Source: Nitrosopumilaceae archaeon (lineage in GTDB: Archaea; Thermoproteota; Nitrososphaeria; Nitrososphaerales; Nitrosopumilaceae). Taken from it: 64,000 nucleotides of DNA. Each line of letters begins with the position of its first letter. Positions within the stretch are counted from its first letter, which is position 1. Below, in pieces: positions 50,164 to 59,950 of the stretch. The notes below the pieces were generated by a model. The model saw only the letters and a program-made list of their open reading frames with translations, did not search any database and was not told the DNA's origin. The position numbers were made by a program, and so were the translations under genes. The stretch lies in the NCBI GenBank assembly GCA_030041535.1, contig JASHNR010000001.1, forward strand, positions 38,109 to 102,108, in the 5' to 3' direction.

Positions 50164-53100
50164 TTGTTGGTCCATATACGCAAGCTAGAGATCTTTGGAT
50201 TCAAATCATTTGGGTACAAGAACACACTAGTTAACTTTGAACCTGGCCTCATAGCCATCTCGGGTGCTAACGGATCTGGTAAAAGCAACATTTTGGATGC
50301 AATCTCGTTTGCTCTAGGTGAGAACGCTCCAAAGATTATGAGAGTAGACAAACTACGTTCGCTATTACATGATGTAGATAATGCACACCATGGTGCAAAG
50401 ATAGCACGAGTAAGCTGTCACTTTGATAATTCTGATCGAAAGATCCCTGTTGATTCCAATACCGTGACAATTACAAGGGAGATGGACGAGTCAGGTGAGA
50501 ATATCTATTATCTAAACCAAAAAAAGGTACTGAGGAATCACATTTTAGATCTTCTAGAGGTAGCAAACTGTGGTATTCACAAATTAAATATTGTACAACA
50601 GGGCACAATTACTAGAATTTCAGAATTTAACTCAGAAGAGAGAAGAAGAATAATTGAGGATATTATAGGACTTGCCTATTTTGATGAGAAAAAAACAGAA
50701 GCATTAAAACAGCTGGATGAGGCAGACCGAAGACTTGAGATTGCGCTAGCCCGAATGGATGAGATAAAGAAACGTATTGATGAGCTAGAAGAGGAACGAA
50801 ATAACCAACTCAGATATGATTTCCTAGACCGAGAACTGAAGAGACTTTATGCCATTCAAGCCTCAAACAAACTCAGGGATATTGACACTCAAAAGGTATC
50901 AAAAGAAAGAAGCCTTAATGCTATTCAGTCTGAATACAAAAAACTCGATGAACAGCGTGGACAGTTACGAGACGAGATAAAGAAACTCGAAGAAGAGAAA
51001 CAAAAGTTCATGGAAGAGGTCAATGCATACAACATTGCAAAGGCCTCAATCGATTCTGAACTTTCTGACGCAATGCACCAGTCAGAATCAGCAAATAGTA
51101 AATTGATTACCAATGCAAGAAGAATGGCAACAATCGAAGCCAGACTGCCAGAAATTCAAACTGACCTAACAGGCATACATGAAAACCGTTCTATTTTAGA
51201 ATCTCAAATTGCAGAGCTGAAAAATTCTATCCACATTATCAATGAATCAAGAAAGAACATCAATACAGAACTTGCATCCGTTGATTCTGAAATTAATCAA
51301 ACCATGAGGCAGCAGTCACAAGTTACAAGTAACAAAATCAAAACTGATGAAAAGGTACGAAATCTTACTAGCACATTAAATGATGCAAAGCTTTCCAGCT
51401 CAAAACTAGAACAAGAACATTTAGACATTCAAAGCAAGGTTGATCAAAACTCGCTTAAGACAAAAGCACTATTGGATGAAAAAGAAAAACTACTTGATCT
51501 TGAGCAAAAACTCAGGCAAGTAAGAGCAGGTCATGAGTTGGCTATCAACGAGCTAAAATCTAGACTGGCAGACTTGCGTGATAAACGTACAAAGATAGAA
51601 AAAGATGTTGAAGAAACTACATTGATTTTTGAAAAAGCAAGCAAGGCTGCTGCTCAATATGAGGCAAAAATTAAAGTTGTAAAAGAAGTCATGCATGAAG
51701 ATTACTCTATTGCAAAGCTCAAAGAAGATTCAAGAAGACTGGGGATTCAAGGTCTTGTCTATGAATTACTTTCTTGGGATAAACAATACGAGAGAGCAAT
51801 CTTATCAGTAGGTTCTGACTGGCTAAAGGCGCTTGTTGTAAATGACTTTGCAACTCTTCTTGGGATTGCCGAATTTGCGCAACAGAAAAAACTTCCAAAA
51901 ATTAGGATAATACCATTAGACGCTGTATCTAATTCCAAGGTGACTATACCGCAAGAGGAAGGAATACTTGGAGTCATTTCAGATTTTATAAAATGTGATG
52001 AAAAACTAGAGTCGATCAAAAACTTTATCTTTGGGAGCATAGGTCTTGCCTCTTCAAAAGAAGCAGCTTATGCATTATCGAAAAAAGGGTATAAGGCAGT
52101 TACACTTGATGGACACTTCTTTGAGGCAGATGCAAATGCAGTAATTGTAGATATGAATTCCAAGGTCTCAAATCTTACAAAGATAATTCTTCTTAGTACT
52201 TCAGTAGATGGGCTAGTACAATCTCTTGAATTGTTAAAGAAATTTATTCAAAACAAGAGAGGGCAATTAAAGAAGATTGAAAGAATAACAAGAAACTTGG
52301 ATGGCAGGTATCATTCTTCAGAGACTGGACTTGCCAACGTAGACATGAGTCTTACAGACGTGAGATCAAAACTAAAGACAATATCTGTATCTCTAGACCA
52401 GATTTCGTCAAGAATATTGCAGCTTAGGCGCAGAGAAGAAAATATTCTAGTTGAACTCTCAAAGACAGAGTCATATATTGCATCTTTAGAAGAGCGAATA
52501 TCCCTAACTAGAGAAAATTATGCTGAAGAAGAGCAGGCAAGAATTGCTACAGCAATCTCTTCGTTAAATGAGAAAAAAGCCACTTTATTGAGTGCGCAAA
52601 GCACCATTTCTACTGAATTTCGTGAATTAAGTACGAAAATTACTGAACTTACCAATGAAGAAAACTCGCACAAGGCAAACTTGCGACGCTTATCCGAAGA
52701 ACAGTCTTCTCTAAACCATGAAAAACACGATCTTGAGGTGCAATCAAGGGCATCATCGAAGGAAAAGGAAAGTGTTGATGTCTTACTTGTATCATTGAGA
52801 GAAAAAGAACAACAGTTGATATCTACATCTGGTACTTCGGTATCAACACTCAAAGAATACGACACCAAACTGAAGACTCTTTATGAATCTGAGAGAACAC
52901 TCACAAAAGAAATCAACGGGATGGAAAGACAGTCTGATTCTATTTTACGCGATATTAAGGATCTTAACGAAAATGAAGAAAGAATCCGTAAAACCCTTCT
53001 CTCATATGGTTATGAGACTTTGCTTGAATCATTTGATGTTGATGAAATTCTTGTAGAACTAGAATCTGAGAAACAAAAAATGTCTGGCTCTCTTAACACA

Positions 53101-53694
53101 AGAGCTCCTGAGACATATGTTGAGGTCTCAGATGGATATCGTTCAATGTCTACGCGAAAGAACGAACTGGAGGCTGAAAGGAATTCTATTGTAAAATTCA
53201 TTGAAGAAATAGACAAGGATAAGAGGCAGACATTTTTGGAATCTTATGACAAGGTCGATAAAGATATTCGAGAAATCTTCAACAAGATGACAGGAGGAAA
53301 CGCTTGGCTTGAGATTCAAAATGAAGATGACATATTCACATCAGGAATTTCATATCTGGTGCAATTTCCAAATAAACCAAAAAGAGAATCAACATCAATT
53401 AGTGGTGGAGAAAAGACTCTAGCCGCAATTACGTTCTTACTTGCTCTTCAAAAACTAAAGCCATCGCCATTTTACCTTCTTGATGAGGTTGACGCTCACT
53501 TGGATGCGCTAAATACAGAAAGATTAGCTAAGATACTTGAAGATAGGTCTGGAGGAAGCCAGATCATAATGGTATCACTGAAGGACTCTGTAGTGCAAAA
53601 GGCAAAATTGATCTATGGTGTGTTTCCACGAAATGGCGTATCACACGTTGTATCGCATAGAATTTCCAATATATCGCAAGAAGTTGCAAACTAG
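50164..53694 (+). CDS. smc: Chromosome segregation ATPase SMC
   Basis: A 1,176-residue SMC. Walker A is GANGSGKSN (about 38), then a long coiled coil, a hinge domain (about 500-680), a second coiled coil, the signature SISGGEKTLAAITFLLAL and Walker B FYLLDEVDAHLD. SMC dimers organise chromosomes. No kleisin (ScpA) or ScpB gene lies next to it. It starts with TTG at 50164 or 50167. Confidence 0.95.
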   Translation: MLVHIRKLEIFGFKSFGYKNTLVNFEPGLIAISGANGSGKSNILDAISFALGENAPKIMRVDKLRSLLHDVDNAHHGAKIARVSCHFDNSDRKIPVDSNTVTITREMDESGENIYYLNQKKVLRNHILDLLEVANCGIHKLNIVQQGTITRISEFNSEERRRIIEDIIGLAYFDEKKTEALKQLDEADRRLEIALARMDEIKKRIDELEEERNNQLRYDFLDRELKRLYAIQASNKLRDIDTQKVSKERSLNAIQSEYKKLDEQRGQLRDEIKKLEEEKQKFMEEVNAYNIAKASIDSELSDAMHQSESANSKLITNARRMATIEARLPEIQTDLTGIHENRSILESQIAELKNSIHIINESRKNINTELASVDSEINQTMRQQSQVTSNKIKTDEKVRNLTSTLNDAKLSSSKLEQEHLDIQSKVDQNSLKTKALLDEKEKLLDLEQKLRQVRAGHELAINELKSRLADLRDKRTKIEKDVEETTLIFEKASKAAAQYEAKIKVVKEVMHEDYSIAKLKEDSRRLGIQGLVYELLSWDKQYERAILSVGSDWLKALVVNDFATLLGIAEFAQQKKLPKIRIIPLDAVSNSKVTIPQEEGILGVISDFIKCDEKLESIKNFIFGSIGLASSKEAAYALSKKGYKAVTLDGHFFEADANAVIVDMNSKVSNLTKIILLSTSVDGLVQSLELLKKFIQNKRGQLKKIERITRNLDGRYHSSETGLANVDMSLTDVRSKLKTISVSLDQISSRILQLRRREENILVELSKTESYIASLEERISLTRENYAEEEQARIATAISSLNEKKATLLSAQSTISTEFRELSTKITELTNEENSHKANLRRLSEEQSSLNHEKHDLEVQSRASSKEKESVDVLLVSLREKEQQLISTSGTSVSTLKEYDTKLKTLYESERTLTKEINGMERQSDSILRDIKDLNENEERIRKTLLSYGYETLLESFDVDEILVELESEKQKMSGSLNTRAPETYVEVSDGYRSMSTRKNELEAERNSIVKFIEEIDKDKRQTFLESYDKVDKDIREIFNKMTGGNAWLEIQNEDDIFTSGISYLVQFPNKPKRESTSISGGEKTLAAITFLLALQKLKPSPFYLLDEVDAHLDALNTERLAKILEDRSGGSQIIMVSLKDSVVQKAKLIYGVFPRNGVSHVVSHRISNISQEVAN

Positions 53695-54674
53695 TTTATC
53701 TTTACAAAACAAGCAGCAGATCTTTGTTCTCCTGCCGGTTCAAGCTCTGGCTCTTGCTTGCATTTTTCAATAGCATATGGGCACCTTGCTCTGAATCTGC
53801 ATCCTTGATAGTCATTTACATCTATGGGATTGTTGATGCGAATTTTTTTCTCTTTTTGCAAGTTGGCTGGATCTGGCTCAGAAATGGAATCCATGAGTGC
53901 TTGTGTATATGGATGTCTTGGATGCAGTAACACGTCATTGATGAGACCAGTTTCAACAATTTTGCCAAGATACAATATGGCAATCACATGACCCACGTAT
54001 CTTGCAGTGGAAAGATCATGTGTTATGTACAAAAATGAGATTCCATGTTTGTTTTGCAGTTCTTTTATCAATTCTAAAATTCCAACCCTGACTGATACAT
54101 CGAGCATTGAGACTGGTTCATCAGCTATGATCAACTTGGGTTTAGTTGTAATGGATCTGGCAATGGCAACACGTTGTCTTTGACCTCCTGATAACATGTG
54201 TGGATATTTTGAAGCAATTTCCTCTGGCTCTAATTTTACGTCTCTTAATGCTTCAAAAACTAAATTTCTTCTCTCACTTGATTTGCCTATATCATGTATG
54301 TCAAGCGGTTCCCTAACTATGTCAAAAATTTTCATTCTAGGATCTATTGATGCATAAGGATCCTGGTGTATCATTTGACATTCAGTTCTTATCTTTTTGA
54401 GACTTGATACATCATTAGTTATTTTGGCACCATCAAAAACTATTTCACCTGACTCTGGTTCTATTGCCCTTAATATCAAACGAGCAACTGTTGTTTTGCC
54501 AGATCCTGATTCGCCAGCAAGAACAAATGTCTGGTTACTCTTTATTGAAAATGATGTGTCGTCAACTGCTCTTACTGTTTCTTTTTGGCGAGAAAACCCA
54601 CCTTTTACAAAGTATTTCTTCAGATTTTTTACAGAAAGGATCTCTTCCACTATAATTACCTCTCCGTCACGCAT
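53691..54674 (-). CDS. Peptide/oligopeptide ABC transporter ATPase (DppF/OppF-like)
   Basis: A 327-residue ABC ATPase: Walker A AGESGSGKTTVA, signature LSGGQRQRVAIA, Walker B LIIADEPVSMLD. The C-terminal oligopeptide-transporter tail has the Cys-rich GCRFRARCPYAIEKC. Its partner ATPase is at 55789-56724, but no permease or binding protein is in the window. A GTG at 54650 is an alternative start. Confidence 0.9.
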   Translation of the reverse strand: MRDGEVIIVEEILSVKNLKKYFVKGGFSRQKETVRAVDDTSFSIKSNQTFVLAGESGSGKTTVARLILRAIEPESGEIVFDGAKITNDVSSLKKIRTECQMIHQDPYASIDPRMKIFDIVREPLDIHDIGKSSERRNLVFEALRDVKLEPEEIASKYPHMLSGGQRQRVAIARSITTKPKLIIADEPVSMLDVSVRVGILELIKELQNKHGISFLYITHDLSTARYVGHVIAILYLGKIVETGLINDVLLHPRHPYTQALMDSISEPDPANLQKEKKIRINNPIDVNDYQGCRFRARCPYAIEKCKQEPELEPAGEQRSAACFVKIN

Positions 54675-54810
54675 ATTGAGAAAACTGTATAAAACATATC
54701 CTATGGCACAAAGTGCAGCAAAATGGTAATTATTAATCCAACGTTAATTAGCAACTGATGTATAATCTAGGCATCAGGCGATCACTTTGTCAAATTCTTA
54801 TTATCGCAAA

Positions 54811-54820
54811 GTTTTAAAGG
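54811..54820 (+). promoter_or_regulatory. TATA box of the repeat-rich secreted protein
   Basis: GTTTTAAAGG lies about 28 bases before the GTG at 54843, so the transcript should be leaderless. It sits between two minus-strand ABC ATPase genes. Confidence 0.45.
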
Positions 54821-54842
54821 CCATAATATATGATATTCAAAC

Positions 54843-55760
54843 GTGAATGCCAAACTCCTAGCCGTAGTAATGATCGGCGGTTTAGTTCTAAGTGGTAGTT
54901 CTGTTTACCTAAGTAATATGGCCTTCGCAGATGATCCATGGTCTCAGATAGCTCAGCGAGAACTTGTTGCTCAGCAAACAGCGGCCTTGGCCTATTCTGA
55001 CAAGTATCCGTTTAACAACATGAACGCATCGCATAGTACTTGGTCCGGAATGTCTTTTGCTACAACAGATGAGAATACTGTAGGACGAAACTTGGCAGCA
55101 GGAGAAAACGCCTCTTTGAATAATGCCCTCTCACAATTTGATAAAATTCATGTAGGACAACTTCAAAACTATCAATATACCAACTACACCGGCTTGAACA
55201 GTAGCACAACTGACGAGCAAGGCAGAGACAGGAACGCCCTGATTGCTGATGCAAGAGATCAATCATTGAACGCATCTGAATCTATCATCTCACAGCTATC
55301 TATGATATCTACCAAATATGAAAATCTGACAGACTCTGGAACAACAGATGAACAAAACTCTGGTAACAGACAAGCTCAGATTGATAAGACTTGGGATGCA
55401 ATGGACACAGAAGCAACTGCTCTTCTGGGTAATCTTACAAGAGTTGACATGGCTTACCTGAATCTACAAGAAAATGCTACTACAAACGAGAATACCCAGG
55501 GTCGTCAACTAGACGCAGAACAGGCAGATTCCCTGAGCAAAGCAATTCAGATATTCCAAGAGATCCATGCAAAGACGCTTGCAACAACTCAGTCCACAAA
55601 TTATGCTGGTCTTAACAGTAAAACTACAAATGAACGAACTCCAGATAATAGAAATGTGGATATTGCAAATGGAAGTCAGTTAGCATTACAAAATGCAGTG
55701 AATCTTTACGACGCATACTACAATGGTGACGGTCTGAACCAAACAACATATTCTCACTAG
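54843..55760 (+). CDS. Secreted repeat protein (TTDE/TTNE repeats)
   Basis: A 305-residue protein with a signal peptide (about 1-29, ending MAFADD). The rest is five imperfect repeats of about 45-50 residues, each marked by TTDEN/TTDEQ/TTNEN/TTNER followed by Gly/Asn-Arg and a helix with Tyr and Leu. There are many N-glycosylation sequons. It is probably a surface or extracellular protein. It lies on the opposite strand between the DppD- and DppF-like genes. Confidence 0.75.
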   Translation: MNAKLLAVVMIGGLVLSGSSVYLSNMAFADDPWSQIAQRELVAQQTAALAYSDKYPFNNMNASHSTWSGMSFATTDENTVGRNLAAGENASLNNALSQFDKIHVGQLQNYQYTNYTGLNSSTTDEQGRDRNALIADARDQSLNASESIISQLSMISTKYENLTDSGTTDEQNSGNRQAQIDKTWDAMDTEATALLGNLTRVDMAYLNLQENATTNENTQGRQLDAEQADSLSKAIQIFQEIHAKTLATTQSTNYAGLNSKTTNERTPDNRNVDIANGSQLALQNAVNLYDAYYNGDGLNQTTYSH

Positions 55761-55788
55761 CTTAAGAAAATTTCTTTAATTATTTATC

Positions 55789-56724
55789 CTATTCATAGAG
55801 CCAGCATAATACATGGCCTAATTCTGTCTTAATTTTGGGTGGCTCTTTTCTACATTTTTCCATTGCATGCGGACATCTGTCATAGAATCTACATCCTACG
55901 GGTAGATCGATCAAGCTGGGCGGATTACCTTTTAGAGATATCAACTCTGACTCACCTTTGATTTTTGGCATGGACTTGAGCAATGCCTGTGTGTATGGGT
56001 GTTTGGGGTTTGAATAAACCTCTTGCAAAGTACCGAATTCCACTATCTTTCCAGCATACATTATTCCGACTTTGTCTGCTATCTCCGATATTATGCCAAG
56101 GTCATGGGAGATAAGTATGAGTGACATACCTTCTTTTTTCAGTTTTTTAAGCAAACTTAGGATCTGGGCTTGTACTAGTACATCAAGTGCAGTGGTAGGC
56201 TCATCTGCAATTACTAGATTTGGTCGTAAGATCAATGCCATGGCAATTACCACTCTTTGTTTCATACCTCCGCTGAGTTCATGAGGGAATTTGTCTAGTA
56301 CGGTGGAGGGCAAACCGACCGAGTCTATAGTATCATTTATCATTTTTAGGTGATCTCCACTGTAATTATGGGCCTTCAAGATCTCTTCGAATTGCTGTTT
56401 GATTGAAAAAACTGGGTCCAGTGAGTTCATTGCCCCTTGAAATACCATTGATATCTTCTTCCAACGGACAGTCTTTGCAAATTCCTCTTCTGATATTTTT
56501 AACGTAGATTTTCCATCTAGCAATATGTTACCTTCAGCAATCCTGCCGCCTGGAACCGATCTGATAATTGCAAGCCCAAGAGTGCTTTTTCCACACGCGC
56601 TCTCACCTACTATGCCCAATGATTCGTTGCTCTCAAGTGAAAAGGAGACTCTGTCTACTGCATGAACTGTTTTATCACGTAATTGATATTGAACTTGGAG
56701 TTCTTCAATGGAAAGTGTGGTCAA
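55789..56724 (-). CDS. Peptide/oligopeptide ABC transporter ATPase (DppD/OppD-like)
   Basis: A 311-residue ABC ATPase with Walker A VGESACGKSTLG, signature LSGGMKQRVVIA, Walker B LVIADEPTTALD, and the Cys tail GCRFYDRCPHAMEKC. Together with the 53691 gene it would form the two ATPases of a Dpp/Opp system. The pair is split by a secreted repeat protein gene on the other strand, and the membrane subunits are elsewhere. Confidence 0.9.
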   Translation of the reverse strand: MTTLSIEELQVQYQLRDKTVHAVDRVSFSLESNESLGIVGESACGKSTLGLAIIRSVPGGRIAEGNILLDGKSTLKISEEEFAKTVRWKKISMVFQGAMNSLDPVFSIKQQFEEILKAHNYSGDHLKMINDTIDSVGLPSTVLDKFPHELSGGMKQRVVIAMALILRPNLVIADEPTTALDVLVQAQILSLLKKLKKEGMSLILISHDLGIISEIADKVGIMYAGKIVEFGTLQEVYSNPKHPYTQALLKSMPKIKGESELISLKGNPPSLIDLPVGCRFYDRCPHAMEKCRKEPPKIKTELGHVLCWLYE

Positions 56725-56854
56725 TAGTTAGATTATGATGTGCAAGTAAATCTGCCTTTTGAAATCATCTGATCGGCAGCTAGATCTTGTAACTATATAG
56801 ATCATGTAGCCTATATACATCAGACATTTAACTATGAAGTTTTAGAGTAGCTAT

Positions 56855-57487
56855 ATGACTCAATGGATGTCGTGGATAAAGTCAAACGAAAAGGAGATTT
56901 TATCGCTTCTAAATGGTCTTGCCTGCAAGGCAGAAGAAGCAGCAAAACTACTGGTAGACATATTTAGCAATTTTGATAAACTAGATGAAAATCACGCCAA
57001 AATAAAAAAGATAGAAAGAGAAGCAGATGAGCTAACTCACTCTGTTTTTGAAGAACTAAACAAAACATTCATCACGCCACTAGATAGGGAAGATATTTCC
57101 CGTATTGCTTCAAAGACTGATGATATAATAGATTATACTGAAGGCATCTCTGGGCGAATTGTTAATTTTAAGATAAAATCTCCTCCTCCATACATGTTGG
57201 AGTTGGCAAAAGATCTTCAGTACTCTGCAAAAGAGATTAATCTCATGATCACAAGCTTGAACAAACTGAAGGTAAACAAGTCTATCATAGAACACTGCCG
57301 TACCATTAGCGAAATAGAACATCATGCAGATGATGTATACCGAAAGGCTGTTGGGGACCTACTAGAAACAACTGACATTATCAATATTATAAAACTGAAG
57401 GATATCTACGAAGCGTTGGAAGAAGCCTCTGACCGATGTCTCGATGTTGCTGACTCTATAGAAGACGTTGTTCTAAAATACACGTAG
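56855..57487 (+). CDS. DUF47 (PhoU-like) phosphate-transport regulator
   Basis: A 210-residue all-helical PhoU-like protein, with EREADELTHSVFEELN and EIEHHADDVYRKAVGD, the acidic metal-binding repeats. DUF47 proteins regulate or support PiT permeases. The PiT gene starts eight bases after its stop, so they form an operon. Confidence 0.88.
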   Translation: MTQWMSWIKSNEKEILSLLNGLACKAEEAAKLLVDIFSNFDKLDENHAKIKKIEREADELTHSVFEELNKTFITPLDREDISRIASKTDDIIDYTEGISGRIVNFKIKSPPPYMLELAKDLQYSAKEINLMITSLNKLKVNKSIIEHCRTISEIEHHADDVYRKAVGDLLETTDIINIIKLKDIYEALEEASDRCLDVADSIEDVVLKYT

Positions 57488-57495
57488 ATTTTTGT

Positions 57496-58482
57496 ATGAT
57501 CCTGCTTGCCATAGGAGCTATAATAGTTGCACTAGTTTTTGATTTTCTAAACGGATTTCATGATGCCGCAAACTCTATTGCAACCATTATTGGAACCCGC
57601 ATTCTCAAACCACTTCCAGCAGTAGGTATTGCTGCCTTTGCTAACTTTATTGGTCCATTTCTCTTTGGTGTAGCCGTCGCAACTACCATAGGAAAAGGAA
57701 TCATTCATCCAGATTTTGTCACACTTGACATAATCATAGGTGCTTTGGCAGGCGCAATAGTATGGGATATCGTAACTTGGGTTTTGGGGTTGCCAACGTC
57801 TAGCAGTCACGCACTAGTTGGTGGTATTCTAGGCGCAGGCATAGCAGGGGCAGGATTTAAAGCAGTAATTTTTAGCGGTCTTCAAACTGTAGTGACTGGA
57901 ATAATAGTCTCGCCAATAGCCGGATTGGCATTATCTTTTCTAGTGGCGTTATTGATAATGAAAATTTTTGCAAAAAGAAAACCAAGTACGGTAAATTCTG
58001 TTTTTGGCAGGTTACAGCTTGTTTCATCGACATACTTTTCGTTAACCCATGGTGCAAATGATGGCCAAAAAACAATGGGTGTAATAGCACTTATTTTACT
58101 TACTCAAGGCGTCATAACAAAATTTGAGATTCCGTCTTATGTGATCATAATGGCTGCAACTGCGATGAGTCTTGGGACATTTTTTGGTGGATGGAGAATA
58201 ATTAAAACAATGGCCCTGAAGATAACTAATCTTAGACCATATCAAGGATTTTCTGCAGAGACAGGAGCCGCTACACTTCTTGCAACGCTTGCCTGGGCTG
58301 GAATTCCGGCAAGTACAACGCACGCAATTTCTGGAGGCATAATGGGAGTTGGAGCAGTAAAACGACTATCTGCTGTTAGATGGGGAGTGGGAAAAAGAAT
58401 TGTATGGGCATGGATAATTACAATCCCTGCCAGCGCATCAGTTTCGTTTGTAATCACGATGATAATAAACGGCTTTAAATGA
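57496..58482 (+). CDS. pit: PiT-family inorganic phosphate permease
   Basis: A 328-residue permease with about ten helices and the two inverted signature halves: FDFLNGFHDAANSIAT near the start and LTHGANDGQKTMGVIAL in the middle. Both have the GANDxxN-like phosphate motif (HDAANS, HGANDGQ). It imports metal-phosphate with protons or sodium. A DUF47 gene precedes it. Confidence 0.92.
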   Translation: MILLAIGAIIVALVFDFLNGFHDAANSIATIIGTRILKPLPAVGIAAFANFIGPFLFGVAVATTIGKGIIHPDFVTLDIIIGALAGAIVWDIVTWVLGLPTSSSHALVGGILGAGIAGAGFKAVIFSGLQTVVTGIIVSPIAGLALSFLVALLIMKIFAKRKPSTVNSVFGRLQLVSSTYFSLTHGANDGQKTMGVIALILLTQGVITKFEIPSYVIIMAATAMSLGTFFGGWRIIKTMALKITNLRPYQGFSAETGAATLLATLAWAGIPASTTHAISGGIMGVGAVKRLSAVRWGVGKRIVWAWIITIPASASVSFVITMIINGFK

Positions 58483-58669
58483 TTTGAATGTCGTTTTACA
58501 ACACCCGCTTGAGGTTCTAGAAATCAAGTGTAGAATAAGAATAAATGAATACAATTATCCATAATGAGAGAAAATATGACTAATTTGAATAGTTTTTGGA
58601 AATAGTTAAAACTACAACCGTTATTGAATTGTGGTGGGGAATTTTCATGAGCAACATGGAGTTGCCTTA

Positions 58670-58921
58670 ATGTCATGTATAGAAGTTGTCCTAATGAGAA
58701 GAAATGGCGCTAATTACCATTTGATTCAAGCCAGACTAAATGCTATCTGTAACCGAAATCTTATGGATTGTTACGAATATCCAAAATACTTGCGAGATGT
58801 ACTCAAAGAAGTATACAAAGAGAACTATGCTTCGATAATAGAGGAGATCAAATCGTATCTAGGTGACGATCTAAGCCATGAAAAAGACATTGTCGATTTT
58901 TTTAAAATTATGGAAAGTTAA
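58670..58921 (+). CDS. Small helical conserved-looking protein
   Basis: An 83-residue protein from ATG 58670. It has several helices with RRNGANYHLIQARLNAICNR, DCYEYPKYLRDVLKEVYKEN and EEIKSYLGDD. The pattern recalls the small NitrOD5-like domains found in ammonia-oxidising archaea, but the match is from memory and weak. No partner is apparent. Confidence 0.5.
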   Translation: MSCIEVVLMRRNGANYHLIQARLNAICNRNLMDCYEYPKYLRDVLKEVYKENYASIIEEIKSYLGDDLSHEKDIVDFFKIMES

Positions 58922-59032
58922 GATTATCAACCAATTTTATGCCTGTAGAAGATCAATCATAGATTATGCAGAGTCCATTTCGGGCACTAATTGACAGTTG
59001 ATCTTATTCTTGTCTAAAATCGGTTGATAATT

Positions 59033-59242
59033 TTATTTTGTATTCATCACATTATATCTTCTGAGGTCATATAGAATACTGATCAATATTACTATACCAA
59101 AAACAGCAAAGAGTAATGGTATATCTATTATTAATCGGTCTGGTGTTAGGGCATTCTTCTGCATAACATAATAGGAAATTATTGAAAAGGCAGTAGTAAT
59201 AATACAAACTCTTACAATCAGATCTGTTCTTATATTGAGCAT
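59033..59242 (-). CDS. Two-TM small ORF next to transposase remnant
   Basis: From ATG 59242 a 69-residue frame has two hydrophobic helices (about 8-25 and 37-57) and a basic end. The frame is fused upstream, without a stop, to the transposase remnant. It may be a native gene whose 5' part was disturbed by the insertion, or a chance frame. Confidence 0.35.
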   Translation of the reverse strand: MLNIRTDLIVRVCIITTAFSIISYYVMQKNALTPDRLIIDIPLLFAVFGIVILISILYDLRRYNVMNTK

Positions 59243-59284
59243 AAAAAGACAAAACGATGTAAGATTAATGAATATGTCGCATGA

Positions 59285-59595
59285 TTGTTTTTTACTAGCA
59301 TTTTGAATTAAGGTAACCCATTTGTTCTCTCCTTCAACTTTGATCCCTGCTACTTCCGAAGGAGTTTTTCCATCCAAACTCATGCGTGGTCTAATATAGT
59401 TATGAAATATCTGGTAGCCTGTTAGAATTGGAGTGTCATTTATCTTCAATCAACTTATTACCTTCTCACGATCTCTAATCTCGCCATTTAATCTCTCCAT
59501 CATGTTGTTATTTCTATCCCCTTTCAAGGTGATATGGCGTTCATGGGCTACTCGAGAGTTTCTCTTGTGAATAATTCCTTTAAAGATGCTGACCT
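59285..59595 (-). pseudogene. Decayed DDE transposase remnant (IS6/IS240-like)
   Basis: The C-terminal part of a DDE transposase is readable: HITLKGDRNNNMMERLNGEI then RDREKV, a TGA where Gly normally occurs (59450-59452), then LTGYQIFHNYIRPRMSLDGK and TPSEVAGIKVEGENKWVTLI. The final Glu of the DDE triad would be the E of MMERLNG. The N-terminal catalytic part is missing. It is a dead fragment. Confidence 0.75.
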
Positions 59596-59764
59596 AATCA
59601 AGATGGTCATAGCAGAATACGATAAGGCGCCACACATGACGAAGATGAATCAAGAGTTATACGAACAACTGGCGGGTCTATCTATTACATTATCAAATAC
59701 TGTGAAAAGAATGGATTCCATTACTAAAGAAGGACGAACTATTATCCATGATTCAAAAGACTAG
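59534..59764 (+). CDS. Truncated small ORF opposite the transposase remnant
   Basis: A 76-codon frame. The first 15 codons overlap transposase remnant sequence on the other strand. The remaining 61 residues (with DADLIKMVIAEYDKAPHMTK) are helical and polar and could be the surviving end of a host gene broken by the insertion. No family is recognised. Confidence 0.3.
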   Translation: MAFMGYSRVSLVNNSFKDADLIKMVIAEYDKAPHMTKMNQELYEQLAGLSITLSNTVKRMDSITKEGRTIIHDSKD

Positions 59765-59784
59765 TTCTTTGCTTGATCAATTAG

Positions 59785-59817
59785 CTCCATCCCGCAACCG
59801 ATTTTATACGGATGGAG
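59785..59817. repeat. Eight-bp inverted repeat beside the mobile element
   Basis: CTCCATCC and GGATGGAG form a perfect eight-pair stem with a 17-base loop. It ends 26 bp before the target duplication of the mobile element. It could be a terminator of the truncated ORF or a remnant of another element's end. Confidence 0.4.
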
Positions 59818-59850
59818 AATCCGCCTCAGGTTATACAGTACCCCATTTCG

Positions 59851-59949
59851 TACACTGGATAGTTAGAGGGTCAAATCATTGACTTGTTTTGGTTGTAAAG
59901 AAACGGGTCATTTTTCGGTATCAAAAAGTTGGTGTAAAGTTACGGTTGA
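59851..59949 (+). repeat. Left terminal inverted repeat (99 bp)
   Basis: Begins TACACTGGATAGTTAGAGGG and ends ACGGTTGA. It is the exact reverse complement of 60572-60670. Identity over 99 bases implies recent insertion or repair between the two ends. Confidence 0.9.
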
Positions 59950-59950
59950 A

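Noticed and set aside
54843-55760. DNA-level tandem repeat or CRISPR-like array
   Set aside because: The repeats are in the protein, about 45-50 residues each, with diverged codons and no conserved DNA repeat/spacer pattern.
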